A stretch of DNA of 64,000 nt. Origin: Arabiibacter massiliensis. GTDB lineage: Bacteria > Actinomycetota > Coriobacteriia > Coriobacteriales > Eggerthellaceae. The notes beneath the pieces are model-generated. The model saw nothing but the letters and a program-made list of their open reading frames with translations. It ran no database searches and was not told the origin of the DNA. The first letter of the stretch is position 1, and the number at the start of each line of letters is the position of its first letter. Below are positions 1-10,653 of this stretch, piece after piece. The position numbers and the translations under genes were made by a program. The stretch lies in the NCBI RefSeq assembly GCF_900169505.1, contig NZ_LT827021.1:3193400-3257399 (forward strand), given 5' to 3'.

Positions 1-428
1 GCATCACGATGACCAACGCCGAGCAGAAGATCAACTGGAGCGAGTACGCCGAGTCCGACAGCGAGCTGGCGTACGACGTCATGCTCACCCCCGGCGACCC
101 CACCTGCTTCGGCAACGACCCCGACCTGCTCATGAGCTGGTGGTACGGCGACAACATCTGGACCCAGGGCCGTACGTGCTGGAAGAAGGCCGGCGACGGC
201 AAGTTCGAGGAGCTCCAGACCCTCATGCAGCAGGCGCGCGAGGCGACCGACGCCAAGAAGCAGCAGGAGATCTGGAACCAGTGCTTCGACCTGCTGTCCG
301 AGGAAGTGCCGCTGTACCCGCTGTTCCATCGCGAGCTGGCCACGGGCTACCAGAGCAGCATGATCTCGGGCTACAAGCCCATCGCCACCACGGGCCTCGT
401 GTTCCTGGGCGCGAGCGTCGCGCAGTAA
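1..428 (+). CDS. ABC transporter solute-binding protein, family 5 (C-terminal part)
   Basis: Only the last 141 or so codons are in the window; the frame is already open at the left edge, so the start lies outside. The visible part resembles the C-terminal lobe of oligopeptide/nickel-binding proteins of the family-5 type. It has an acidic, aromatic-rich region with a WWYG stretch, a helix rich in Gln, Ala and Lys (around LQTLMQQAREATD), the EVPLYPLFHRE segment typical of the end of this fold, and a short tail ending SVAQ. Such proteins are exported lipoproteins that deliver peptides, nickel or similar ligands to a membrane permease. No permease follows: a strong terminator lies 29 bases after the stop, so this is the last gene of its unit. 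The ligand cannot be told from this fragment. Confidence 0.8.
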   Translation, partial: ITMTNAEQKINWSEYAESDSELAYDVMLTPGDPTCFGNDPDLLMSWWYGDNIWTQGRTCWKKAGDGKFEELQTLMQQAREATDAKKQQEIWNQCFDLLSEEVPLYPLFHRELATGYQSSMISGYKPIATTGLVFLGASVAQ

Positions 429-456
429 GGACGAGCGTTCCGAGCTAGGCTTTCCG

Positions 457-486
457 GGGGCCCGCATCGCGCGGGCCCCTTTCTTA
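457..486 (+). terminator. Rho-independent terminator after the binding-protein gene
   Basis: A perfect 9-bp stem (GGGGCCCGC at 457-465 and its complement at 471-479) with a 5-base loop is followed by TTTCTT. Confidence 0.9.
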
Positions 487-494
487 TGGGGATG

Positions 495-594
495 GGCGTG
501 ACAAAGGGACGGGGATATTGTCACATTCTCGTGTGAGCTTCGGGGCCGTTGCCCGTCGGGGAATGTGACAATATCCCCGTCCCCCTGTCACGCC
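495..594. repeat. Long inverted repeat with 34-bp arms
   Basis: Arms at 495-528 and 561-594 are complementary over 34 positions with two mismatches and enclose a 32-base loop. Each arm contains GGGACGGGGATATTGTCACA or its complement. It lies in the 343-base gap between the terminator and nifJ and codes for nothing convincing. It shares the GGGGA/TCCCC style of the palindromes at 9680, 14812 and 26299, but the rest of the arm differs. Confidence 0.8.
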
Positions 595-688
595 CCCCGC
601 TTCACGTCGCCGCCACATTTGGGGCCGTTTGCCGATTGCGGCGACCGGCGTGCTGCCCGCGGGCCGCGCCCTTCCGATGCGCGAATCC

Positions 689-716
689 TTACTGGTATCA
701 TAGTGTGCGCTATACT
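689..716 (+). promoter_or_regulatory. Candidate promoter of nifJ
   Basis: A good -10 hexamer TATACT (711-716) is preceded at 16 bases by a weak -35, TTACTG (689-694). A start near 723 would leave a leader of about 50 bases before the nifJ ATG at 772. The -10 is convincing; the -35 is not. Confidence 0.4.
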
Positions 717-771
717 CTGTTGCACGAATGGCTCTTTGAGCGAGGGGCATCCCTTCAAAGGAGAGGAAACT

Positions 772-3700
772 ATGGCACGAGAATTCAAATCGATGGACGG
801 CAACAACGCCGCGGCGTACGTCTCCTACGCGTTCACCGAGGTGGCGGGCATCTATCCCATCACGCCGTCGAGCCCCATGGCCGACCTCGTGGACCAGTGG
901 TCCGCTGCGGGCAAGAAGAACATCTTCGGCACCACGGTGAAGGTGTGCGAGATGCAGTCCGAGGGCGGCGCCGCGGGCGCGGTGCACGGCTCGCTCGCCG
1001 CCGGTGCGCTGACCACCACCTACACGGCCTCCCAGGGCCTGCTCCTCATGATCCCCAACATGTACAAGATCGCCGCCGAGCAGCTGCCGTGCGTCCTCCA
1101 TGTGAGCGCGCGCACCGTGGCCACCCAGGCGCTCTCCATCTTCGGCGACCACTCCGACGTCATGGCCTGCCGCCAGACCGGCTTCGCCATGCTCGCCGAG
1201 ACCAACGTCCAGGAGGTCATGGACCTTTCCGCCGTGGCGCATCTGGCCGCCATCAAGGGCCGCGTGCCGTTCATCAACTTCTTCGACGGCTTCCGCACGT
1301 CGCATGAGGTGCAGAAGATCGCCGTGTGGGACTACGACGACCTGGCCGAGATGTGCGACATGGGCGCGGTGCGCGAGTTCCGCGAGCACGCGCTCAACCC
1401 CGAGCGCCCCGCCATGCGCGGCAGCCACGAGAACGGCGACGTCTTCTTCCAGCACCGCGAGGCCTGCAACGGCGTGTACGACGCGCTGCCGGCCGTGGTC
1501 GAGGACTACATGCACCAGGTGAACGCCAAGCTCGGCACGAACTACGAGCTGTTCAACTACTACGGCGCGCCCGACGCCGACCGCGTGATCGTGGCCATGG
1601 GCTCGTTCTGCGACGTGGTGGAGGAGGTCGTGGACTACCTCAACGCCAACGGCCAGAAGGTGGGCCTCGTGAAGGTGCGCCTGTACCGCCCGTTCGTGAG
1701 CGAGAAGTTCGTGGCGGCGCTCCCCGCCACCGTGCAGAAGATCGCCGTCATGGATCGCACGAAGGAGCCGGGCGCGCTCGGCGAGCCGCTGTACATGGAC
1801 GTCGTGAACGCGCTTGCGCACGAGGGCCGCGCGAACCTCACCGTGGTGGGCGGCCGCTACGGCCTGGCCTCGAAGGACACCCCGCCCTCCAGCGTGTTCG
1901 CCATCTACACCGAGCTCGAGAAGGACGCCCCGGCGCGCGAGTTCACCGTGGGCATCGTCGACGACGTCACCAACCTGTCCCTGCCCGAGGATCCGGCCAG
2001 CCCCAACACGGCGGCCGCGGGCACCATCGAGTGCAAGTTCTGGGGCCTCGGCGGCGACGGCACCGTGGGCGCGAACAAGAACTCCATCAAGATCATCGGC
2101 GACCACACCGACAAGTACGTGCAGGCCTACTTCCAGTACGACTCGAAGAAGACCGGCGGCGTGACCATCAGCCACCTGCGTTTCGGCGACTCGCCCATCC
2201 GCAGCACCTACTACGTGAACAAGGCCGACTTCGTGGCCTGCCACAACCCCTCCTACGTCACCAAGGGCTTCCGCATGGTGAACGACGTGAAGCCGGGCGG
2301 CTCGTTCATGATCAACTGCCAGTGGACGCCCGAGGAGCTTGAGCACCACCTGAACGCCGAGGCCAAGCGCTACATCGCCACCAACGGCATCAAGCTCTAC
2401 ACCATCAACGCCATCGACCTCGCCCGCGAGATCGGCATGGGCAAGCGCACGAACACCATCCTGCAGTCGGCGTTCTTCACGCTGGCCGGCGTCATCCCGC
2501 AGGAGGAGGCCATCCAGTACATGAAGGACGCGGCCACGAAGTCCTACCTGAAGAAGGGCCAGGACGTCGTGGATATGAACCACCGCGCCATCGACGCGGG
2601 CGCCACGGCGTTCAAGCAGGTTGACGTGCCGGCCAGCTGGGCCGACGCGGTGGACGAGGGCGAGGCCCCCGCGCTTGCGGGCCGCGCCGAAGTGGTGAAG
2701 ATGGTGCGCGAGATCATGGAGCCGGTGGGCCGCATGGACGGCGACCGCCTGCCCGTGTCCGCGTTCCTCGACCATGCCGACGGCCAGTTCGAGCAGGGCG
2801 CGGCCGCTTACGAGAAGCGCGGCGTGGCCGTGAGCGTTCCTGCGTGGGACGCCTCCACCTGCATCCAGTGCAACCAGTGCGCCTTCGTGTGCCCGCATGC
2901 CACCATCCGCCCGTTCGCGCTGACCGAGGCCGAGGCCGCCGACGCTCCGGCCGCCACCGTCATGGTGCCCGCGAAGGGCAAGGCTGCGGCCGGCATGCAG
3001 TACACGCTGGCCGTCTCGCCGCTCGACTGCATGGGTTGCGGCGTGTGCGTGAACGTGTGCCCGTCGGATTCGCTTTCCATGGTGGGCGCGGAGACGCAGC
3101 TCGCCCAGCAGGAGGTCTTCGACTGGTGCGTGGACTACGTGTCCGCCAAGCCCGAGCTCGAGGACGCCACGGTCAAGGGCAGCCAGTTCAAGCAGCCGCT
3201 GCTCGAGTTCTCCGGTGCCTGCGCCGGCTGCGCCGAGACGGCGTACGCGAAGCTCGTCACGCAGATGTTCGGCGACCGCATGTACATCACGAACGCCACC
3301 GGCTGCTCGTCCATCTGGGGCGGCCCGGCGGCCACCTCGCCTTACACGGTGAACGCCGAGGGCCATGGCCCGGCGTGGTCGAACTCGCTGTTCGAGGACA
3401 ACGCCGAGCACGGCTTGGGCATGCTGCTCGGGCACGAGGCCGTGCGCGCCAAGCTGGTGGCCGACACCGAGGCGCTGCTCGCCTCCGACGCAAGCGACGC
3501 CGTGAAGGCCGCCGCCCAGGCGTGGCTCGATGCGCGCGACAACGCCGAGCTGGGCAAAGAGGCCGCTGCGGTGTACGTGGAGGCTCTCGAGGAGCTCGCG
3601 TCCGGCAATAAGCTGGCCGCCGCCATCCTTGAGAACAAGGAGTACCTGACCAAGAAGTCCGTCTGGATCTTCGGCGGCGACGGCTGGGCCTACGACATCG

Positions 3701-4308
3701 GCTACGGCGGGCTGGATCACGTGCTGGCGTCGGGCCAGGACGTGAACGTGTTCGTGTTCGACACCGAGGTGTACTCCAACACCGGCGGCCAGGCTTCCAA
3801 GGCGTCCAACATCGGCCAGGTGGCGCAGTTCGCCGCCGCCGGCAAGGACATCAAGAAGAAGAGCCTCACCGAGATCGCGATGAGCTACGGCTACGTGTAC
3901 GTGGCGCAGGTGGCCATGGGCGCGAAGCCGGCCCAGACCATCAAGGCCATCGCCGAGGCCGAGGCCTATCCGGGGCCGTCGCTGATCATCGGCTACTCGC
4001 CGTGCGAGATGCACTCCATCAAGGGCGGTATGGCCAACTGCCAGGACGAGATGAAGAAGGCCGTGGACTGCGGCTACTGGAACCTGTTCCGCTTCAACCC
4101 GGTCGCGCCGGCGGGCAAGAAGTTCGTGCTGGACTCCAAGGAGCCGGCGGGCGGCTACCAGGAGTTCCTCATGAACGAGGCCCGCTACAGCCGCCTGACC
4201 CGCGAGTTCCCCGAGCGCGCCGGCGAGCTGTTCGAGCGCAACGAGAAGGCGGCCATGGATCGCTACGAGCACCTGCTGAAGCTGAAGGACCTCTACGCCG
4301 AGGCGTAA
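772..4308 (+). CDS. nifJ: Pyruvate:ferredoxin (flavodoxin) oxidoreductase
   Basis: This 1178-residue protein has the usual length of the single-chain enzyme. PFOR decarboxylates pyruvate to acetyl-CoA and CO2 and passes electrons to ferredoxin in the cytoplasm; it is central to anaerobic fermentation. The start ATG at 772 sits 7 bases after GGAGAGG. The N-terminal pyrimidine-binding domain carries the YPITPSSPMAD motif. Two ferredoxin-type cluster motifs appear near residues 699 (CIQCNQCAFVCPH) and 753 (CMGCGVCVNVCPSD), and the CAGCAET motif of the proximal cluster near 816. The thiamine-diphosphate site (GGDGWAYDIG, later EVYSNTGGQ) begins near residue 968. The gene stands alone between a repeat-filled gap and a strong terminator. 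Confidence 0.97.
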   Translation: MAREFKSMDGNNAAAYVSYAFTEVAGIYPITPSSPMADLVDQWSAAGKKNIFGTTVKVCEMQSEGGAAGAVHGSLAAGALTTTYTASQGLLLMIPNMYKIAAEQLPCVLHVSARTVATQALSIFGDHSDVMACRQTGFAMLAETNVQEVMDLSAVAHLAAIKGRVPFINFFDGFRTSHEVQKIAVWDYDDLAEMCDMGAVREFREHALNPERPAMRGSHENGDVFFQHREACNGVYDALPAVVEDYMHQVNAKLGTNYELFNYYGAPDADRVIVAMGSFCDVVEEVVDYLNANGQKVGLVKVRLYRPFVSEKFVAALPATVQKIAVMDRTKEPGALGEPLYMDVVNALAHEGRANLTVVGGRYGLASKDTPPSSVFAIYTELEKDAPAREFTVGIVDDVTNLSLPEDPASPNTAAAGTIECKFWGLGGDGTVGANKNSIKIIGDHTDKYVQAYFQYDSKKTGGVTISHLRFGDSPIRSTYYVNKADFVACHNPSYVTKGFRMVNDVKPGGSFMINCQWTPEELEHHLNAEAKRYIATNGIKLYTINAIDLAREIGMGKRTNTILQSAFFTLAGVIPQEEAIQYMKDAATKSYLKKGQDVVDMNHRAIDAGATAFKQVDVPASWADAVDEGEAPALAGRAEVVKMVREIMEPVGRMDGDRLPVSAFLDHADGQFEQGAAAYEKRGVAVSVPAWDASTCIQCNQCAFVCPHATIRPFALTEAEAADAPAATVMVPAKGKAAAGMQYTLAVSPLDCMGCGVCVNVCPSDSLSMVGAETQLAQQEVFDWCVDYVSAKPELEDATVKGSQFKQPLLEFSGACAGCAETAYAKLVTQMFGDRMYITNATGCSSIWGGPAATSPYTVNAEGHGPAWSNSLFEDNAEHGLGMLLGHEAVRAKLVADTEALLASDASDAVKAAAQAWLDARDNAELGKEAAAVYVEALEELASGNKLAAAILENKEYLTKKSVWIFGGDGWAYDIGYGGLDHVLASGQDVNVFVFDTEVYSNTGGQASKASNIGQVAQFAAAGKDIKKKSLTEIAMSYGYVYVAQVAMGAKPAQTIKAIAEAEAYPGPSLIIGYSPCEMHSIKGGMANCQDEMKKAVDCGYWNLFRFNPVAPAGKKFVLDSKEPAGGYQEFLMNEARYSRLTREFPERAGELFERNEKAAMDRYEHLLKLKDLYAEA

Positions 4309-4337
4309 GGCTCGCGCGCAACCTGCTGTGACCCGAA

Positions 4338-4367
4338 GGGCCGCCGGAGCGATCCGGCGGCCCTTTT
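4338..4367 (+). terminator. Rho-independent terminator after nifJ
   Basis: A perfect 10-bp stem, GGGCCGCCGG at 4338-4347 with its complement at 4354-4363, has a 6-base loop and is followed by TTTT. Confidence 0.92.
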
Positions 4368-4431
4368 GCGGTGCGGGAGAGGGGGCTCCCGCCTTCGCGC
4401 TCCCTCGAGTTCGGCTCCGTGCAACGGATAT

Positions 4432-4614
4432 CCTGATTTCTGTGCAAAAATTGCGGTAAAAAACCGGCGTCGCTTCTTCACCGCGTTTTGCGTGTGCGTT
4501 TTGCCTGTTCGTCAGGGGGTGGCGGGAGGCGCACTTGTCCGACGCCATCATTTTGCGCAGGATTCGCCCGAGGATGTTCCCTTTATCGAAAATTTTGAAC
4601 AGAAAACCGAGGAT
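4432..4614. repeat. Diverged inverted copies of the GATTTCTG/AATTTTCG element
   Basis: A left copy around 4434-4460 (GATTTCTGTGCAAAAATTGC, then GGTAAA) faces a right copy around 4589-4614 whose complement reads GGTTTTCTGTTCAAAATTTT. Both resemble the four copies found at 35.57-35.96 kb. The right copy supplies the last codons and the stop of the minus-strand gene ending at 4583. Between the copies nothing else is recognisable. Confidence 0.55.
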
Positions 4615-5650
4615 CAGCTGCACGGACTTGCGAACCCCATGCGGTCGCTCGCGCTATCGTGCCGGCAACGTTTTCGGCGAGGGCGGGCTGGGTCGGGCGT
4701 TGCGAGAGCAGGCTCCAAAGGAGGGAGTGGAGTCGGATCTGGCGCGTGGCAAAATCCTTGTCGCGCGGCTGGAGGCGCTCGCCGAGCAGCTTCGCAACGG
4801 TGCCCACCAATCGGGTGAACTCTTGAAAGTTTGAGAACTGCCTGGTCGTGACGGTAAGCACGGTGATCCCGAGACGAGCGAGATCGTCGCGGCGCTTGGA
4901 GTCCTGCGCGATGCGGTGCGAGCCTGTGTGAAAGAGGTCGCTGTCGTATTCAACGGCGAGGCGAGCCTTCTCCCAGAAGAGGTCGCAGGTGTAGTAGTCT
5001 TGCCCCACGTCCCTCCTCGCATTTTTCCCAGGGTCGATCCGGTAGTTGAGCCGAGGGCTCGACAACGAGGCTCCTCCGAGGAGGTTCGGCAAGGTGAAAG
5101 CCATCGAGAGGGCGCTTTCGGCAGGGGATGCCGAATTGGGCAGGATGTAGCGCGCCGCTCTTCTGGCCTGCTTCACGCCGCGTAATCCGTCGGCCCTGTC
5201 AAGAAAGGCCCGTAATCGTGCGAGGGTGGTTTTCGGGGTCTGCCCGTACCTCATCTCCGGAGGCGCCTCGATGGTCGAATAGGTTCCGCAGAGCTCATGT
5301 CCCAAGAAGACGAGCTCGACGGTATCGACGCTCTGCGCCTCCTGTGTGAGCAAGAGCCCGGGCGAGGAAATGAGGTGGCCGTCGCCCACAACGGCAAGGG
5401 ATCCGCTGGGCAAGCGCTCGTCGCGTGTATGGAAGACGACGGATTTCGAGCGGGATCTTTTAGCGTTCGCGCTCACGAGAAGGTGGATGGGCGACGAGAG
5501 CGGCAAGGCGGAGCAAAGGCTTCGGGCCTCGGCGTCCGACAATGCGCCTCCGGGCGTGCAGATCCGGGAATCCTGGGGCTGGGGCACGGGAAATGTTCTG
5601 GCGATTCGCCAGTATTCGAGGGCGGTGGTGTGGGTGAGGACGATGTTCAT
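4583..5650 (-). CDS. DUF559-like protein with a Vsr-type nuclease fold
   Basis: This 355-residue protein starts at the ATG complementary to 5648-5650. The N-terminal half (MNIVLTHTTALEYWR and following) resembles the helical region often found before a nuclease-like domain in actinobacterial proteins. Residues about 190-290 look like a restriction-endonuclease-like fold of the DUF559/Vsr kind: SPAESAL, then CDLFW, LAVEYDSDLFH, and an SKRRDDLARLGITVLTVT segment, giving the acidic core and the arginine/helix/strand order of that family. What it cuts, if anything, is unknown. Related proteins are often listed as hypothetical or antitoxin-like. The last residues (about RFSVQNFR) come from a dispersed repeat, so the C-terminus is probably not part of the fold. 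Confidence 0.6.
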   Translation of the reverse strand: MNIVLTHTTALEYWRIARTFPVPQPQDSRICTPGGALSDAEARSLCSALPLSSPIHLLVSANAKRSRSKSVVFHTRDERLPSGSLAVVGDGHLISSPGLLLTQEAQSVDTVELVFLGHELCGTYSTIEAPPEMRYGQTPKTTLARLRAFLDRADGLRGVKQARRAARYILPNSASPAESALSMAFTLPNLLGGASLSSPRLNYRIDPGKNARRDVGQDYYTCDLFWEKARLAVEYDSDLFHTGSHRIAQDSKRRDDLARLGITVLTVTTRQFSNFQEFTRLVGTVAKLLGERLQPRDKDFATRQIRLHSLLWSLLSQRPTQPALAENVAGTIARATAWGSQVRAADPRFSVQNFR

Positions 5651-5700
5651 GGCGGGAGTGTAGCATGGTTCTGAGCTGGGGGGATGTGGAGTTTTCGGGT

Positions 5701-5777
5701 GCTGGATTCCTGCTGGATTTCCGCTGGATCCGCGCTGGAAATCCGCTTGATTCCTGCTGGATCCGCGTTGGAAACGG
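5701..5777. repeat. Seven tandem 11-bp units
   Basis: Seven consecutive 11-base units start at 5701, 5712, 5723, 5734, 5745, 5756 and 5767. The consensus is GCTGGATYCSY; the fourth and seventh units carry GGAAA in place of GGAT. The period is close to one DNA turn. The array lies 40 bases upstream of the nnrD promoter region and contains no convincing gene. Confidence 0.85.
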
Positions 5778-5817
5778 GCAAGGTTCGGGCTCGTTCTCCA
5801 TGCGCTCTCCCTGCGGG

Positions 5818-5834
5818 CGCGCTACAATAGCGCG
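5818..5834 (+). promoter_or_regulatory. Candidate -10 of nnrD inside a short inverted repeat
   Basis: The hexamer TACAAT (5823-5828) is wrapped by CGCGCT (5818-5823) and AGCGCG (5829-5834). The ATG of nnrD follows at 5861. No clear -35 is seen. Confidence 0.4.
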
Positions 5835-5860
5835 AAAGCCACGACGAAGGGCGGTTTCCC

Positions 5861-6727
5861 ATGGTCGACGTACGCGAATACACCCCTGACGAGCTGCTGG
5901 CGCTCGTGCCCTTCCCGGCGCGCGAGGCGAACAAGTACTCGCGCGGGAAGCTGACGGCCGTGGTGGGCAGCGCGCGCTATCCCGGCGCCGCGTGCCTGGT
6001 GGCGTGCGCGTCGCAGCGCATGGGCGCGGGCTACACCGAGGTGGTCACGGCACCGGAGGTCGTGGGGCTCGTGCGCGCTTGCTCGCCGTCGCTTGTGGTG
6101 CGCCCGACGGAGGGCCTCGCGACGGTCGACCTCGCGCCCTCGCGGGCCGGCAAGCCGTGCGCCTACGTTGTGGGCAGCGGCTTCGACGCGCAGGACGACG
6201 AAGCCGCGCGCCTCGTGCACTTCGTCCTCAAGCGCGCCGAGGCGCCGGTGCTCGTGGACGGCGGCGGCTTGCAGGCGCTCGCCACGAAGAAGGGCCAGCG
6301 CCTGCTCAAGCGCCGCTTCATCCTGGGATGGCCGACCGTGGTGACGCCGCACGCGGGGGAAGCAGCGCGCCTGGCGGCTCCGTTCGGCCTGCCTGTCGCC
6401 GACCCCGCCGAGCTGGCCTGCTCCCTCGCGCTCGCCTACGGCGTCGTGGCCGTGGTGAAAGGGCCGGAGACGGTCATCTCCGACGGCGAGCAGACGGTGC
6501 GCATGGCCCTCGGCACGCCGGCGCTCGCGAAGGCCGGCACCGGCGACGTGCTGGCGGGTATGACAGGCGCGCTTCTGGCGCAGGGGCTCGATCCGCTCGA
6601 CGCCGCCGCGTTGGGGACGACGCTCCATGCGCTGGCCGGCCGCGCGGCCGAGGAGCGCCTCACAGCCGTCTGCGTCACGGCCGAGGACGTGATCGAGGCC
6701 ATTCCCGCAGCCCTCGCCGCGCTGTAG
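5861..6727 (+). CDS. nnrD: ADP-dependent NAD(P)H-hydrate dehydratase
   Basis: This 288-residue cytoplasmic protein belongs to the ribokinase-like NAD(P)HX dehydratase family, which repairs hydrated NADH and NADPH at the cost of ADP. Family signatures are visible: NKYSRGKLTAVVGSARYPGA near residue 24, MGAGYTEV, the VVTPHAGEAARL segment, and the GTGDVLAGMTGA nucleotide/anion-hole motif near residue 226. The length suits the dehydratase domain alone, without the fused epimerase domain found in many bacteria. No epimerase gene is seen nearby. It stands alone, after an 11-bp tandem array and before an unrelated membrane protein. Confidence 0.9.
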   Translation: MVDVREYTPDELLALVPFPAREANKYSRGKLTAVVGSARYPGAACLVACASQRMGAGYTEVVTAPEVVGLVRACSPSLVVRPTEGLATVDLAPSRAGKPCAYVVGSGFDAQDDEAARLVHFVLKRAEAPVLVDGGGLQALATKKGQRLLKRRFILGWPTVVTPHAGEAARLAAPFGLPVADPAELACSLALAYGVVAVVKGPETVISDGEQTVRMALGTPALAKAGTGDVLAGMTGALLAQGLDPLDAAALGTTLHALAGRAAEERLTAVCVTAEDVIEAIPAALAAL

Positions 6728-6793
6728 CTCCGCTGTGCGCGGCTCCGGCGGGAAAGCGGTACGTTACGGCGCGAAAACGGCTCGCCTGCCAGG

Positions 6794-6823
6794 TTGTCCT
6801 CGGGCGGGGCTTGGCGCTACACT
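6794..6823 (+). promoter_or_regulatory. Candidate promoter of the HdeD-like gene
   Basis: TTGTCC (6794-6799) and TACACT (6818-6823) are 18 bases apart, with the ATG at 6875. Confidence 0.35.
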
Positions 6824-6874
6824 ATCCTGATCGTCCTCATCACAGACACGCGACAAGCTAAAGGAGCGAACGAC

Positions 6875-7402
6875 ATGGATACGACGAAAAAGCACGACTG
6901 GGGCCTGGTGATCGCGGGCATCCTGCTCGTCCTGTGCGCGTTTTTCTTCCTGGTGGCCCCGGGACTCACGCTCGTTACCATCACGGCCATCGCGGGCGCG
7001 GCCTTCCTCGTGTCCGGCATCTTCGACATCATCAACTACGTGCGGTTCCGCAAGGTGATGGACCTGTCGGGATGGGCCATCGCCTATGCGGTGCTCGACA
7101 TCGTGATCGGCCTCATGTTCCTGCTGCATCCGCTTGCCTTCGCCGCCGTCATACCGTGGGTCATCGGGGCGTTCTTCCTGGTGTTCGGCGTGTTCGAGAT
7201 CATCGGCGCGTTCCGCATCCGCAAGACCGGCGTGCCGATGTGGGGCTGGATGCTGTTCTCCGGCATCGTGAGCGCGCTCTGCGGCATCACGTTCTTCGTG
7301 GCGCCGGCGTCGTTCAGCATCTTCCTGTCGGTGTTCATCCTGATGCGCGGCGTGTCGCTGGTCATGTACGGGTGGAATGCGGGCAAGGCGATGATGGCCT
7401 GA
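6875..7402 (+). CDS. HdeD family (DUF308) membrane protein
   Basis: This 175-residue protein consists almost entirely of hydrophobic segments, with about six membrane spans in three pairs. Examples are GLVIAGILLVLCAFFFLVAP near residue 10 and a final span ending FILMRGVSLVMYGW. The repeated two-helix pattern and the short IRKTG and RFRKVMD loops are typical of the HdeD/DUF308 family. Members are linked to acid resistance in enterobacteria, but their biochemical role is not settled. The ATG at 6875 is chosen because AAGGAG lies 8 bases before it. The gene stands alone. Confidence 0.8.
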   Translation: MDTTKKHDWGLVIAGILLVLCAFFFLVAPGLTLVTITAIAGAAFLVSGIFDIINYVRFRKVMDLSGWAIAYAVLDIVIGLMFLLHPLAFAAVIPWVIGAFFLVFGVFEIIGAFRIRKTGVPMWGWMLFSGIVSALCGITFFVAPASFSIFLSVFILMRGVSLVMYGWNAGKAMMA

Positions 7403-7426
7403 CGCCGCCGCTGCCGGCCGAGGGCG

Positions 7427-7442
7427 TTCACCGTATGGTGAA
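7427..7442. promoter_or_regulatory. Short inverted repeat upstream of ligA
   Basis: TTCACC (7427-7432) and GGTGAA (7437-7442) are separated by GTAT. It lies about 40 bases before a TAAAAT (7480-7485) that could be the ligA -10. It may be an operator; nothing shows which protein would bind it. Confidence 0.25.
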
Positions 7443-7482
7443 ACTTTGGGCCGCACGCTCGGTACGCGCCCGCGCGTGGTAA

Positions 7483-9717
<2,235 letters not shown>

Positions 9718-9718
<1 letters not shown>

Positions 9719-10425
9719 TAGTCGCGGTAGATCTGGCGGCTGCCCTCGAGGGCGTCGTCGAACACTTGGTGCAGGTGCGCGATGGCGGCGTCTCTGTCGC
9801 GGTCACGTGCGTGCTCCCAGAGCGTTCGGCGGTGCTCTTTCAGAAGCTCGATGCCGTGGCGGCGGCCGTACTCCGCCCAGAGCGCCACGCAGGGCTGCTT
9901 GAACGAGTGGGTGAGCAAAGGAGAGATCGAGTTGCCGCTCAGGCAGTTCAGCTCATGGTCGAACTCGTAGCAGCGCTCAGCGGTCTCCTGCGGCGTCGCG
10001 CCGGTCTCGAGGGCGTCGAGGCGCCGCTTGAGCTCTGAGACGTCCTTGTCCGAAAGCGTTTCGAAGGACTTCCGCAGGCTGAGCTCCAGGATGGCCAGAT
10101 GGATCTCCAGCAGCGAGCGCACTTCGCGCCGGGGCAGCAGCCCGCCGTGGTACTCCATGATGGATATGAGCGTCTCGAGCGACCCGGTGCGACGGTAGTC
10201 GCAGACGAACACGCCCTTGCGCGGCCTGATTTCCAGGAACCCCTTAGCCGCCATCTCGAGGATGCCCGCATTCACCACCGGCCGGCTGACGCCCATGAGG
10301 TCGGCCAGCTCGCGTTCCGAGGGCAGCTGATCTTCGGGGGTCAGCTCACCTGACAGGATCATGTGCTCGATCTGGCTGACGAAGAGCTTCTTCAGGCTGG
10401 GGGAGGCGATCCTTTTGAATTCCAT
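9718..10425 (-). CDS. GntR-family transcriptional regulator (FadR type)
   Basis: This 235-residue protein has an N-terminal winged helix-turn-helix of the GntR family: LFVSQIEHMILSGELTPEDQ, then LPSERELADLMGVSRPVV, ending in the wing EIRPRKGVFV. A C-terminal all-helical FCD-type ligand domain follows, with RREVRSLLEIHLAILELSL and a late HRRTLWEHARDRDRDAAI-LHQVFDDAL helix. Such regulators usually respond to carboxylic acids. It is transcribed away from the membrane-protein gene at 10654. Two TGGTAATACCA-type palindromes in between fit the FadR-subfamily operator pattern (TGGT, three bases, ACCA), so it probably controls itself and that neighbour. The ligand is unknown. Confidence 0.92.
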
Positions 10426-10451
10426 GGCGTGCTCGTTTCATCTGCTGGCAA

Positions 10452-10464
10452 TTGGTATTACCAG
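10452..10464. promoter_or_regulatory. Operator 1 of the GntR/FadR-type regulator
   Basis: TTGGTATTACCAG lies 27 bases before the start codon of the minus-strand regulator gene. It contains the same TGGTAATACCA core as the second site, read on the other strand. Confidence 0.65.
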
Positions 10465-10541
10465 TACATTGCTGAATTTGTCACTGAATATCTTCTCCTA
10501 AAACTGCTGGTAAATCAATTCCTTTTTTCTTCTATTTCTGG

Positions 10542-10570
10542 TGGTATAGTCTCTATCTGGTAATACCAGA
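10542..10570 (+). promoter_or_regulatory. Extended -10 promoter overlapped by operator 2
   Basis: TGGTATAGT (10542-10550) is an extended -10. It is followed at once by the perfect 15-base palindrome TCTGGTAATACCAGA (10556-10570), which covers the predicted transcription start. This arrangement suits repression by the divergent GntR-type protein. It drives the gene at 10654. Confidence 0.65.
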
Positions 10571-10653
10571 TGTTCGTTCGGTCACAAAAGGGGAAGGCTT
10601 GGCTTGCCGGTGATCTGGGCGGGCGAAATCGAAAGAGGAAGGAGAGGAAAGCT

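Noticed and set aside
484..4623. A 1379-codon open frame on the minus strand opposite nifJ
   Set aside because: It is antisense to a certain gene and rich in His, Arg, Gly and Leu, as expected of the complement of high-GC coding sequence; no domain or ribosome-binding site.
5665..5889. A small protein with 11-residue repeats encoded by the 11-bp array
   Set aside because: An 11-base period gives an 11-residue repeat in every frame automatically; no ribosome-binding site or family resemblance.
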